NCBI RefSeq assembly: GCF_907165205.1
Contig: NC_058189.1
Span: 3,321,001-3,385,000 of the forward strand
Length of the DNA stretch: 64,000 nt
Direction of reading: 5' to 3'
From: Coccinella septempunctata
Lineage: Eukaryota; Arthropoda; Insecta; Coleoptera; Coccinellidae
Shown here: piece by piece, positions 1 to 10,430 of the stretch
Numbering within the stretch: position 1 is the first letter of the stretch
Layout: every line of letters starts with the position of its first letter
Position numbers and translations under genes: made by a program
The notes under the pieces: model-generated
Told to the model about the DNA's origin: nothing
Seen by the model: the letters and a program-made list of their open reading frames with translations, nothing else
Database searches by the model: none

Positions 1-68
<68 letters not shown>
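1..68. repeat. (AT)n microsatellite
   Basis: Uninterrupted AT dinucleotide run of 68 bases that reaches the window edge, so the true tract may be longer. Confidence 0.98.
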
Positions 69-70
<2 letters not shown>

Positions 71-227
71 TTACATTTGCGCCTTTTAGGTACATGAGTA
101 AGCCAACCAATTAGCCTTTAATAGAAACAAAAACATCGCTCACGGAAATCAACACAAAAGAAAACTTAGTTTTGTCCATGAATCGTACAATTGAAAGCAT
201 ATACGAGGATGAATTGATATCTAGTTA

Positions 228-1370
228 GCCTAGACCAGTTCCATGCATAAAAAAAAATATTGCGTTACCATAGCAACGAACAATAACTCATTAGAAGTGT
301 CAGTGTGAAGTTTGAGGTCAAAAAAGTAAACCAGAGGAACTGTGAAAATCAAAAAATTGTAGTATCGAGCCATCATCAAGTACCTACCTGTATTTAAAAG
401 GGTTGAGAGGTAAGCAGATTTACGAAGATATGCTTAATACCCTTGGTGATCGGGAAGGCCAGTTTCTGTGTCAGTCCCCGAAAATATCCATGGAGCATGG
501 AGTACATGACATGATTTTATCAGACCGTCGAATTGGGCTAAAACGGATATCTGAAGCACTGAATATTTCATACGAACGCGTTGATCATATAGTTCACTTC
601 AATTTGGACATGACAAAAATTGCTGCAAAAGGGATCCCCAAATGTTTGAATGTTGACCAAAAGCGTGCAAGTGTAGAAGCATCGCGTTCGATCTGTGCTC
701 GATTTGAAAACGATGTAGACTTCTTGAACCGAATTGTTACTATCGATGGGACTTGGGTAAATTTCTACGATCCAGAAACCAAGCAACAATCGATGGAATG
801 GTGACACTCTGGTTCTGCAAGACCTACGAAGTTTCGTGTCCAAAAATCTGCTGGAAAAGTTCTTGCTTCAGTTTTTTAGGATTGCCATGGAGTAATCATG
901 ATTGATTTTTTGGATAAGGGTACCACAATAACCGGAGATTACCATTCGACATTACTGACCACTCTACGGGAAAAAATTAAAGAGAAAAGACTCGGAAAGC
1001 TATCCAAAAGTGTTTTTGCAGGACAACTCCCCTGCACACAAATCTCATGTTGCCATGCAAAAAATTAGTGATTTAGGGTTTGAATTACTAGAACGCCCCC
1101 TTATTCACCAGATTTGGCTTCATCCGACGATCATCTCTTTCCTCAACTGAAAAAAAGTTTAAAGGGCAGTAAATTTTCTTCCAACGAGGAGGTAATAAAA
1201 GCTGTGGAGGTCTGGTTTGCAGAACAAGAAGGAACATTTTTTTTGAAAGTTCTAGAGACGTTGCAGGTTCGCTGTAATAAATGCCAATTAAGAGGAGAAT
1301 ATGTTGACTAATAAAATATTTTGACATTGAAATTTTGTTTGGTTCTATAGTAGGCTAAGAATTTTTCAAT
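228..1370 (+). mobile_element. mariner transposon, copy 1 (decayed)
   Basis: A mariner-type DNA transposon recognised by its transposase remnant and by alignment to two other copies at 2740-5548 and 59250-60305. The 5' side shares GACCAGTTCCATGCAT with the others and the 3' side shares GGCTAAGAATTTTTCAATAT. The exact ends and the TA duplication are not clear because the terminal repeats have drifted. The copy is non-autonomous: its reading frame is broken. Confidence 0.85.
345..1311 (+). pseudogene. mariner transposase pseudogene
   Basis: Remnant of a DD34D mariner transposase, the enzyme that cuts and reinserts the element at TA sites. Positions 403-804 read as one frame, with the helix-turn-helix part (IGLKRISEALNISYERV) followed by the first catalytic motif as IDGTW, where the usual residue after D is E. 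The N-terminus is deleted relative to the other copies and a stretch before the HTH is missing. After 804 a stop and frameshifts interrupt the frame. The second-Asp region (QDNSPAHKSH) is at about 1020-1050 in another frame, and the C-terminus (RCNKCQLRGEYVD) ends at 1311. It cannot encode active enzyme. Similar domains have been captured by host genes elsewhere, but nothing here suggests that. Confidence 0.88.
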
Positions 1371-2739
1371 ATATATCGTCGTATGCAAGTGATTGCTGCA
1401 GGATGAAGCAATTTACTTCAAAAATTTTTTCACACTTAATGTATCCAACGTTACACCTACATTAGTCATAACTAAATAATTTTTTTCTAATTTTGACATA
1501 TAAAGTGACATTTTTTTGAACTCATTGACGTTTTACTTTTCGTAACTGGTTACGAAATATTTCACAACTGATGATGAAATAGTTATTTGTGCAACCAGTT
1601 GGGAAAAGCATTATTTTTCGTAATGAGAGTATTTATTTCTCAATTTCTCGCTTCGCTCGTTGCGCAAAAGGACGCGAAATACGAAAAATAGTGTTTCCCA
1701 ACGTGTTTCACACAATATTTTTTCTAATATTGAATAAAATGTTGCTATGAATTCAAATTAAAAGTACCAAAAACGTCTTCAAAAGCTTCTCCCGGAGATT
1801 CCTTCAAAATCGTCTAGTGACGGAAATTATTGAATTTTTACCCCGTTGCAATGAAAGCAAGTATCGTTAGAAAAAGATTTCTCTTCTAATTTCGACATAA
1901 AGTGGTACTTTTTAAAACTCATTAACGTTTTGAAACGTTTGATTAGTGCAAAAAGTAGGTTTTCTCTCGAATAACTCACTCCAATTTTTGAGCAATGGAT
2001 TATTCTGATTATTTATATTCTTTTTAATCCCGGCAAGAAAAGTTAGCGTCTGATTTATCCCAATTCTAGTTATCGAATGATATACAAGCTGTATTATCGT
2101 TACGAGCCTCACTTTTAATTCATAAATAAGTTTCGAATTTGGATATCAAAATAGCGTTGTGAGGTGACTGGAAAGTTGTTAAATTACACAACGTCAAGAT
2201 TGATTCGATGAAATCCAAAGTATACCAGTTGTTCACTCGGCGTGTAGATTGACCTTCATCTAGGAATTGAACCACAAATGACTTGGCCATCAAGCCAGCT
2301 CAGAAAAACGTTTATAGTGGTGACAGGTTCACTGGCTGGTACACGATGTACAGCAGAGGTTACTGCCCGCACAGCTTGATGTAATATTTCATGTCAATCA
2401 TAGGATAGGTATTGAATAAACACTTGGGATTCGTATAGCAGCGTTACTTACATGGTGGACAATTTGATAATGCCCCAAATACGTGGAACCTGAAAAGATG
2501 TTACATACTTTTCAATTCGATATTGTTTATCGAGAACGTTGGAGCTATACAGGGTGTATAGTTTATACTAAAGATGCAGCAAATGTAGGAGGTGATTCAT
2601 TGCCCAGAAAAAATAACATTTCGCAGGGAAATATGTGTTTTAACTTTCGTTGTAACCTTATTTTGATGAAATTTCCATATAGTTTTCTATTATATTATAT
2701 TCAAAATACTAATGGAGCTGTACGAGCATTCGAGCATAT
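1371..2739. other. AT-rich intergenic stretch with small repeats
   Basis: No convincing gene. It holds the 1598-1702 inverted repeat. At about 2230-2400 there is a more GC-balanced patch; the minus strand there has a weak tRNA-like B box (GGTTCAATTCC) after a TGGCTTGATGG A-box-like string, but the boxes are too close for a tRNA. Confidence 0.6.
1598..1702. repeat. Short inverted-repeat element (MITE-like)
   Basis: Imperfect terminal repeats face each other: GTTGGGAAAAGCATTATTTT at 1598 and the complementary GTGTTTCCCAAC ending at 1702, continuing through TTTTTCGTA on both sides. The interior contains the small dyad CTCGCTTCGCTCG. The size and hairpin form suggest a MITE; no target duplication is obvious. 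Confidence 0.5.
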
Positions 2740-2795
2740 ATTGAAAAATTCTTAGCCTACTATAGAACGAAACAAAATTTCAATATCAAAATATT

Positions 2796-3834
2796 TTATT
2801 GCTCAGCATATTCTCCTCTTAATTGAATACCTACTACATTTATTACAGCGAACCTGCTACATCTCTAGACCTTTCAAAAAAATGATTCATCTTGCTCTGC
2901 AAACCAGACTTCCACAGCTTTTATTACCTCCTCGTTGGAAAAAATTTACGACCTTTTCAACTTTTTTTCAGTTGAGGAAATAGATGATAGTCGGATGGAG
3001 CCAAATCTGGTGAATAAGGGGGGATGTTCTAGTAATTCAAACCCTAAATCACGAATTTTTGCATGGCAACATGAGATTTGTGTGCAGGAGCTTTGTCCTG
3101 CAAAAACAAAACACCTTTGGATAGCTTTTCACGTCTTTTCTCTTTAATTATTTTCCGTAGAGAGGTCAGTAATATCGAATAGTAATCTTCGGTTATTGTT
3201 CTACCCTTATCCAAAAACACAATCATGATTAATCCATGGCAATCCCAAAAAAGATTTTTGAACACGAAACTTTTAAGTCTTGGAAAACCAGAGTGTCGCC
3301 ATTCCTTCGTTTCTGGATAGTAGAAATGTACCCAAGTCTCATCCATAGTAACAATTCGGTTTAAGAAGTCTAAATCGTTTTCAAATCGAGCACAGATCGA
3401 AAGCGATGCTTCTACCCTTGCACGCTTTTGGCCAACATTCAAACATTTGGGGATCCATTTTGCAGCAATTTTTCTCATGTCCAAATTGACGTGAACCATA
3501 TGATGAACGCGTTCATATAAAATATTCAGCGCTTCAGATATCCGTTTTAGTCCAATTCGACGGTCTGATAAAATCATGTCATGAACTGCATCGATATTTT
3601 CGGGGACTGACGCAGAAACTGGCCTTCCCGATCGGTCATCATCTTAAATGGAAAATTTACCCCTTTTGAAGCTTGCAGTCCAATTTTTCACGGTCGCATA
3701 CGAATGACATTGATCACCAAGGGTATAAAGCATATCTTCGTAAAACTGCTTACCTCTTAACCCTTTTAAATACAGGTACTTTTGATGATGGCTCGATACT
3801 CAAATTTTTCGATGTTCACAATTTCGGTGGGCAT
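2796..3834 (-). pseudogene. mariner transposase pseudogene
   Basis: The most complete of the three mariner transposase remnants. The start is at 3834 (MPTEIVNIEKFEYRAIIK), followed by a frameshift. A 177-residue open stretch at 3577-3044 carries ILSDRRIGLKRISEALNI (helix-turn-helix), the catalytic motif MDETW, the FWDCHG motif (here after LKSFVFKNL) and the second-Asp motif as FLQDKAPAHKSH, where the usual Asn after D is Lys. It runs out of frame after VAMQKFVI. The C-terminus ends with a stop at 2796-2798. Several frameshifts make it inactive. The DD34D family assignment rests on these motifs. Confidence 0.88.
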
Positions 3835-4035
3835 CTTCTTTTTGTTAATTCATTGCGTAACTCTGGTTGACTTTTTTGACGTCAAACTTCACACTGGCAC
3901 TTCAAATGAGTTATTGTTCGTTGCTATAAACGAATTAATTCAGATGCATAACATCCGCAGATAATTAAATCAACGAATGCTACGATCTAAATCGAACTAA
4001 CAAACTACCATCGCTCGAAGTATTACCAGAATTTT

Positions 4036-4122
4036 CATTTCGTCGACAAGAGTAGATGCTGACCATGGTTTCGGTCTTATTTGACCTCGTCAGAGCAACA
4101 AAACTCAATTGTCAACGAAATG
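4036..4122 (-). ncRNA. Type I hammerhead ribozyme, retrozyme unit 1
   Basis: Minus-strand hammerhead. Core CTGACGA is followed by helix II GGTC/GACC with loop AAATAA, then GAAA, then helix III CC-AT-GG, and the cleavage trinucleotide GTC (cut between 4061 and 4060). Helix I is long: TGCT/AGCA next to the core, an internal loop, GAG/CTC, then a 14-bp outer helix CATTTCGTTGACAA/TTGTCGACGAAATG with one G-T pair. Every invariant core base is present. A two-base-pair helix III is unstable in one molecule, so cleavage probably needs a dimeric ribozyme, as in other retrozymes. Confidence 0.85.
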
Positions 4123-4762
4123 CTATGAATTGCCGGCTCCTTTTATTCCATATCAGTAGCGGGTATGGTGTATAAATACATCGTACCGACATCTGACAGA
4201 GAAACGGGAACCAACCCAATTCAATTTCCTAACTCTCAGAACGAAGATAGCAGTATGCATCCATATGCTTTATTCCCATATTGCAGATATCGTATTTTAC
4301 GATAATTAAGCAAGGGAAAAGGCGCGGAAAGGTTCGGATCATGGCAGTAACCGATCTGCCGCGGACATGGAAAAATAAGAAATGGATCACGCCTTCAACA
4401 GTAAGGCAGGTAAATAATAAACGAATTAATTCAGATGCATAACATCCGCAGATAATTAAATCGTTTATTATTTACCTGCCTTACTGTTGAAGGCGTGATC
4501 CATTTCTTATTTTTCCATGTCCGCGGCAGATCGGTTACTGCTATGATCCGAACCTTTCCGCGCTTTTTCCCTTGCTTAATTATCGTAAAATACGATATCT
4601 GCAATATGGGAATAAAGCATATGGATGCATACTGCTATCTTCGCTCTGAGAGTTAGGAAATTGAATTGGGTTGGTTCCCGTTTCTCTGTCAGATGTCGGT
4701 ACGATGTATTTATACACCATACCCGCTACTGATATGGAATAAAAGGAGCCGGCAATTCATAG

Positions 4763-4858
4763 CATTTCGTTGACAATTGAGTTTTGTTGCTCTGACGAGG
4801 TCAAATAAGACCGAAACCATGGTCAGCAATGTCAGCATCTACTCTTGTCGACGAAATG
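4763..4858 (+). ncRNA. Hammerhead ribozyme, unit 2, with duplicated cleavage site
   Basis: Same ribozyme as at 5263-5349 but with a 9-base insertion right after the cleavage triplet, so GTCAGCA is followed by a second GTCAGCA. The core CTGACGA, helix II and GAAA are intact. The insertion separates the core from helix I and should weaken or shift cleavage. Confidence 0.8.
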
Positions 4859-5262
4859 AAAATTCTGGTAATACTTCGAGCGATGGTAGTTTGTTAGTTC
4901 GATTTAGATCGTAGCATTCGTTGATTTAATTATCTGCGGATGTTATGCATCTGAATTAATTCGTTTATTATTTACCTGCCTTACTGTTGAAGGCGTGATC
5001 CATTTCTTATTTTTCCATGTCCGCGGCAGATCGGTTACTGCCATGATCCGAACCTTTCCGCGCTTTTTCCCTTGCTTAATTATCGTAAAATACGATATCT
5101 GCAATATGGGAATAAAGCATATGGATGCATACTGCTATCTTCGTTCTGAGAGTTAGGAAATTGAATTGGGTTGGTTCCCGTTTCTCTGTCAGATGTCGGT
5201 ACGATGTATTTATACACCATACCCGCTACTGATATGGAATAAAAGGAGCCGGCAATTCATAG

Positions 5263-5349
5263 CATTTCGTTGACAATTGAGTTTTGTTGCTCTGACGAGG
5301 TCAAATAAGACCGAAACCATGGTCAGCATCTACTCTTGTCGACGAAATG
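5263..5349 (+). ncRNA. Type I hammerhead ribozyme, retrozyme unit 3
   Basis: Intact plus-strand hammerhead. CTGACGA core, helix II GGTC/GACC, GAAA, helix III CC/GG around AT, GTC cleavage triplet with the cut between 5324 and 5325, and a long helix I closed by the 14-bp outer stem. Together with unit 2 it defines the 491-base monomer that self-cleavage would release. Confidence 0.87.
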
Positions 5350-6418
5350 AAAATTCTGGTAATACTTCGAGCGATGGTAGTTTGTTAGTTCGATTTAGAT
5401 CGTAGCATTCGTTGATTTAATTATCTGCGGATGTTATGCATCTGAATTAATTCGTTTATTATTTACCTGCCTTACTGTTGAAGGCGTGATCCATTTCTTA
5501 TTGTTCGTTGCTATGGTAACGCAATATTTGTTTATGCATGGAACTGGTCTAGGCAACTATACTTCATTCAAATTTATTTTAGCAGTAGGTTGGCCATGAA
5601 ATAATTTTCTCAAGTTTTTGTAACTAGAACGAAGTTAGGTTGGCACTCATGAAATGTCGTTAATGTCATGACGCCGTTGCCACAACTAATATCAATTTTT
5701 ATTACGAGAATTCGAAAATGCCGAAAGTAATTGAAAGAAGAGACAGGGTTTCAGGAAGTGGTATTCAGAATTCAGGTCCGCTCATTCAAATAGTTATACC
5801 CTGATATTCTAAAATCCACAATACGTCAGACGATAGCGAACATATTCAATGTAAGAGAATTTATATAATGTTTCATCTGAATCTAAAAGACTTATATTTC
5901 AGCTGAATATTTCCACAATCAGAAAGATTGTGAATGAAGAGTATGACAAAGAATTTCCTTCTATTGGAAGACCCAAAAAAGTGGTGAAATTTGAGAATTT
6001 TATTTTTGAGTGAATTAATGCGAAAAGTTTACTACAGGATTTTTGATAAATGTCATCGGAGAATAAGTTCCCTAAAATGGATTTTTCTATTTTTCATTTG
6101 ACTTGTCCTATACAATGTAAATGTCTTAAGGTACTAATAAATACCTAATTATTATAATTACATCATTGTATTGAGATGAATAGCCACAAATACGCGCAAG
6201 TTGCCCTGTTACTTGTTTATTCATGTGAAATTTTTGTTCAACGGTGAAGTTGCATCTTAACTTGAAACTTCCTTCAACTCTTTTTACTTATATTGATGCA
6301 AGATGATTTTTGTTGAAGAATTTAACATTCTTGTAATTATCTGTTAATTCCTTCGGGAGATACCCATTCCCAACCACTGCATCATATGCATTTCATCTTC
6401 GGGTTAATATTTATATAT

Positions 6419-7696
6419 GTTACGGCTAAAGATAGATGTGAGCATAAACTTAAGATTAGCCAGCTAAACTTAATTTTATATAGGAGGACCGGCTAAAGTT
6501 CGATAAAATATTCATCTGCGTCAGGGGATTTCATCTTCAGCCGGCTAATGTGCGCATTACCCAAAACGAAACGGCTAAAAATGTATTCAATGGACACGCG
6601 GAGGAGTGATGTCTTTTGAATGATCGAATAAGAGAAGACGAAATCACGAGGCTACGTTTTTGTTTCAATTTTTAGGATTGAAATATGCAAAATAGCATCG
6701 AATACTATTGTATTGAGGTTTTGTTACATAACGCCCATGGGTTTTCAATTTAACTTTTAATGAGTTAGATATAGTTTTTCACAGGACAATAGGAACGTAA
6801 ATAGTAATTTGTCCTGTGAAAAACCAGAATATGACCTCACAAGGAAATGAAATATAAGATATTAGACATACAAAATTTTTTTCTGTGAACAAAAGTATAT
6901 ATTCCTCACCATTGAATGATTGGGTGTATGGAAAAATTTTCTATGAAATGGAAAAGATAGTTTCTAATGTTTCAACTTCTTTCCAACCGATACTTTTGCA
7001 AAAAAACAAAAAGAATTACGAACATGAATATAGTTGAAAACAGTTTTTCTAGCTGATATCGTTAAAAATTTCTTTCCAAGTCATTCAACATACGGATTCC
7101 AAAATACGGCCTGTCACCACCCTTGATGAATCATTCCCTAGGATTCAAGTGCAGTCATCGTAAAGCTTATCAGCCAAATAGTCCGGTTAGCTACAAAAAG
7201 ATTGGGTACTGCTACCTTATATTTCCCCAGAATTTGTTCGCAGCATCATTCTTGTCTTCATTCTCTCCTTTTGCTCATTCAATTCTTATGCAAATTATTA
7301 ATGATAACAAGATGAAAGATAACCATTATCAGTTTTCCCTCAAAATCAACGTAGCATATTCGTTTGAATTTCGTAATCAGGCGTTTAGATTCGCTAATAA
7401 GATTACGTTGAGACACAAATATGTGAAATTCATACAAAAATACGTGGCATTAATAGTTAGATTATATTACTATTTCTTCACTTCTTTTCAATTGCCGAAA
7501 ATTTGCGTCCCTCAAGCCTTGCCATATTTTTTCTCCTTTTCTATTAGCTTCTACATTTTCAGCCGATGGAATGTGGTTACACTCAAGTTTAGCCGGCTAA
7601 AGATAAAAGAAACTAACATTAGCAAATAGCCGAAGCTAAACCTAAGTTTAGCCGGCTAATCTCAAGTTTATGTTCACACCTATCTTTAGCCGTAAC
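6419..7696. mobile_element. TIR element with subterminal TTTAGCCGGCTAA motifs
   Basis: Inserted in copy B1. The ends are inverted repeats of more than 50 bp beginning GTTACGGCTAAAGATAG. Several copies of TTTAGCCGGCTAA or its half site GGCTAAA cluster inside both ends (about 6470-6590 and 7560-7690). Such clusters are typical transposase binding sites. Flanks are AT runs, so the target duplication cannot be read. A 168-codon open frame at 7123-7629 has no recognisable domain and is low-complexity, so I do not call it a gene. Superfamily unknown. Confidence 0.75.
6774..6824. repeat. Perfect 16-bp hairpin
   Basis: GTTTTTCACAGGACAA at 6774-6789 and its exact complement at 6809-6824, separated by 19 bases. 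It lies inside the 6419-7696 element and may be a smaller nested MITE. Confidence 0.7.
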
Positions 7697-8189
7697 ATAT
7701 ATATCTACAAATGATGTAAGCCAAAGAAGATAGCGAACATTAACTCTCCTCAAGCGAGTGCATATTATGATATTATACTGATCTCTTGTATTTTCCATGC
7801 AAATAACTGGATTTGGTATGCCTTCAATCAGTTTGTATAAACTTCAATTATGTTCGTCACATATTTTCCGAAGAGATTCGACATTGTGATAAAATACGTA
7901 ATAACAGAAACTTTTACGTAGAACGGGCAACATAGCGTTGATTTAAAACTCAAAAATGTTTTGACAAGCTTCATAACCCCACATTTTCGTACTATACAGA
8001 GTGAAATGTGTCAAATTTCCATGGCCAACCGACTGCTAAAATAAAGTTGAATGAAGTATATATCGATACATCCTCGTATTTACAACGAAAAAGTTGTGGA
8101 ATATAGACGAACCTAAAGCCAATAAATCTTTTCAGTGTGAGTATAATGAAAAGATTTCTTCCTTGAAATGAAAACCTGTTTCTGTATTT

Positions 8190-9570
8190 TCCTGAAAAAC
8201 TCAGAGCCGGAATGCCGGAACTAGGATTCTGGCGCCTTTGACGAATTCTCATAATGCGCCCCTAAGAAATTCTCATTCTTATGTTGATTTTTATTTATCT
8301 TTCATAATCGAATACCTAGCTTTTTTTTTCTCGGAAAAATCTTTTCTATTTTAAAGAAATTAATACAAATAAAATCAAAATAAAAGGGATACAAAATAAC
8401 AATAACATGCATTCAAAATGAACTCTAATTTGACTTTTTTTGCTTTGGTTTCTGCAAGAATATCAATGATGTCGTTTTCTATTGATGGGACTGCTATGCT
8501 AAATAAGTCAGCCTTTCCTGTCCAGTTGAAGACCTTAATTAGGTTTTCACGAATTTCAATTTGTTGAAAGAACGTTAATATGTAGCTGTGGCAGCTGTAG
8601 GTACTGATAAAGTCAAAAATATTTTGAGTGGCCACAAATTTTTATGGATCTGAATCGGAACTATACTTCAATGCTTTCTTGTTTAGTTCGCCAAGTAGAA
8701 AGTCTTGCAAACATATTTCCTCGAGAAAGCTGTCTTCAGCAACTTCTGGCAAAACACTGAATCTTTCTTCAAGTTGCACTGAAATAGAGTTCAATACTTG
8801 AATGAGGTCCTTTTTCAGCTTTTTCTTCTAGTCAAAATTAAATGTTTCATCATCAGCTTCTCCTCCAGGCTTTTTTATTTTTCTTTTCTTTTCCTCTTCT
8901 GTAATCTCTATCTGTGATAATTCACCAGCTCTCCAGTTCGAAGGATTTCCAGGCTCATATTATATTTTCACTCAATAACTAAGTATATATCATAACAAGA
9001 AGAAGTAAAACCCTTAGAAACACAAATGCACGAGCGTTGTCGCCGTTGTCTGCGATAAAAGGAGCTATTGTTGTCTATGTTCTGAAGGAAATACCTCCAA
9101 TCGGCTAAGGTTTTGCGCCTCAATCGGTCTACGATAGTTTTTTTGGAAGTAGATCTCGACATGACCTTTGTTATCGCGTTGGTTGTTATGCGACGCCACA
9201 GCCCTCTATATAGAGACGTTCTTTAGAAGGCTGTGGCGACGCATTCTGTTCTCATACTGATGGCGTGGACTATATACTACTTAATAATTTATTATAATTA
9301 AGTATTTGGTTATTATTCTCCAGTCTATGGTGTGGACTACAGACGTTGTTTACAATCCCACATGTATAGTGTTCGTTAATTAATTTAATTCACACACATA
9401 TGTATAATGTGTGCATATGCATATTTTTGTAATAGTATGTTTTGTGTTAAATATTGAATGAAAAATATTCAATTGGAGAGAATACTGTTTTTTATTTTTT
9501 TTATTTTGCGCCCCCAGATCGCTAGCGTCCTTGGCTACCGCCTCTCTCACCACGCCCTCGTTCCGGCTTT
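8190..9570 (-). pseudogene. Decayed transposase-like coding remnant
   Basis: The minus strand from about 9162 to 8375 can be read as a protein-like series in one or nearly one frame, broken by a few stops: TADWRYFLQNIDN-like start, EITEEEKKRKIKKPGGEADD, LKKDLIQVLNSISVQLEERF, then SIAVPSIENDIIDILAETKA. The middle resembles the region before the hAT dimerisation domain of zinc-finger-MYM-type transposases (VQLEERF). The flanking GCGCCCCTAAG (about 8257) and GCGCCCCCAG (about 9509) patches fit that kind of element. The assignment is tentative; the boundaries are only approximate. Confidence 0.35.
9191..9243. repeat. Short GC-rich hairpin
   Basis: CGACGCCACAGCC and GGCTGTGGCGACGC form a near-perfect stem around a 26-base loop. 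It stands out in AT-rich surroundings. Possible MITE remnant. Confidence 0.5.
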
Positions 9571-10430
9571 AGAAAAACTCACTTAGAAAAGTTTCAGATG
9601 ATCTTTTTCCTATAGCAGGAAATATTTAGTTTATTTTGTTGAAATTTCACATGCCTTAATTCTTTCTTTTTACTTCAAAGATTCATATTATGTGGTGAAT
9701 AAAGTAGGTACAAGAATATATCCTTATGGAGCACCACCCCCCGACCAATAGAGAAGAACAGTCTATCAAGTGAAGTTTTTATCGTTTTATTTGCAAATAA
9801 ATATATCATGATAACGCGATTCACTTCAACACTTTTGGAATTATTGTTTCGAATAACACACCGAAATGGATATCGCCAGTAATAGAGTCATCACGCTCCA
9901 TCGATTGTAAATGTTAAAAGCCTCATCAAACAGAATGAACAAACACTGAAAGCGAATTCAGCTGGTCAATTCCGAACGATTTCAGTGAATACTATTAGCT
10001 CGGGCGGTAAATACTGTAAATAGGTCATCGAGAACATTGAAAAGAACCAGGGGAAAAACTGGGGCGATCGATAAAAGTGTTGAATATTTTAGTCTTCTCC
10101 AATTGCTTCGTAATTACAGTTTAAGCTTGGCGTTATCACCGGTAACACGACTGTGTTACGTATCGCGACATTATCGATTCGAATATCAACATCGGCATTG
10201 GTAAATTTCAGGTGGAAAGAAGAATTATTCATGATTAATTTCGGAGATGTTTCAATCTCGAAAAGCCCTCGGGTTATGAATATTCGATTAGATTTTGGGG
10301 TCTTAAAACTGAGCTTTGTTTCGCGAAGGACTTTGGGTTTGTGTGAAATTTGAGAATGTTTTATCGAAAACATCATTTTGAATTCCTTGAAATTTCTGAA
10401 AATACTTCTGAAATAAAAGAGCTATACCTA
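9571..10430. other. Intergenic stretch, no firm feature
   Basis: Unremarkable AT-rich sequence apart from the open frame at 10089-10376 described separately. Confidence 0.5.
10089..10376 (-). CDS. Possible terminal coding exon, unknown protein
   Basis: A 95-codon minus-strand frame starting MMFSIKHSQISHKPKVLRE and ending NCNYEAIGED. Its composition is less biased than the AT-rich noise frames around it, and a TTTTATTTCAG acceptor-like string precedes it on the minus strand at about 10410, so it could be the last exon of a gene or a decayed one. The family B copy B2 begins just upstream (10431), which would separate it from earlier exons. No domain recognised. The opposite strand is also open for 66 codons, so this could be chance. 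Confidence 0.22.
   Translation of the reverse strand: MMFSIKHSQISHKPKVLRETKLSFKTPKSNRIFITRGLFEIETSPKLIMNNSSFHLKFTNADVDIRIDNVAIRNTVVLPVITPSLNCNYEAIGED

Larger units (their letters stand above)
3928..5497 (+). mobile_element. Hammerhead retrozyme: inverted array of 491-bp units
   Basis: A non-coding retroelement made of a 491-bp unit. Block one (3928-4460) is one unit plus 43 bp on the minus strand. Block two (4461-5497) is about 2.1 units on the plus strand, with unit starts at 4461, 4963 and 5454. The blocks meet head to head at 4460/4461, so the whole can fold back on itself. Each full unit carries a type I hammerhead ribozyme. The array sits in a mariner copy and is flanked by the 17-bp direct repeat TTATTGTTCGTTGCTAT (3911-3927 and 5498-5514), of which up to 5 bp may belong to the element. 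Units differ by only a few bases, so the insertion is young. Unit length, tandem layout, ribozyme type and lack of coding capacity match animal retrozymes, which are thought to be copied as circular RNA by Penelope-like reverse transcriptases. The inverted layout is unusual. Confidence 0.85.
2740..5548 (-). mobile_element. mariner transposon, copy 2, split by a retrozyme
   Basis: Minus-strand mariner whose 3' end lies at about 2740 and whose 5' end lies at about 5548 (ATGCATGGAACTGGTCTAGG). The 5' untranslated part is interrupted at 3927 by the retrozyme occupying 3928-5497. Mariner sequence resumes at 5515 with GGTAACGCAATA exactly where copy 1 predicts it. The family B copy at 5560 begins immediately outside the 5' end. 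Confidence 0.85.
5560..8058 (+). mobile_element. Family B DNA transposon copy B1 (with nested insert)
   Basis: Terminal inverted repeats begin TACTTCATTCA at 5560 and end TGAATGAAGTA at 8058. They continue inward as TTTTAGCAGTAGGTTGGCC and its complement, and TA flanks both sides. The interior starts with an ATG-like segment (MPKVIERR), has a GTAAGA...TTTCAG intron-like interval (about 5850-5902), and then helix-turn-helix-like residues STIRKIVNEE and SIGRPKKV, so it is probably a decayed transposase of the IS630-Tc1-mariner group. About 1.28 kb of foreign DNA (6419-7696) is inserted; without it the copy is about 1.2 kb, like its relatives. Confidence 0.85.

Noticed and set aside
403..804. 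Domesticated SETMAR-like host gene
   Set aside because: The transposase sits between its own mariner ends, has no SET domain or host exon, and is frame-broken.
2233..2300. tRNA gene on the minus strand
   Set aside because: The A-box-like and B-box-like strings are too close together and no cloverleaf forms.
3928..5497. LTR retrotransposon or TIR DNA transposon
   Set aside because: No TG...CA ends, no coding region, a long target duplication and hammerheads in each unit fit a retrozyme better.
7123..7629. 168-codon open frame as a gene
   Set aside because: Phe/Tyr/Ile-rich low-complexity translation, no domain, and located inside a transposon.
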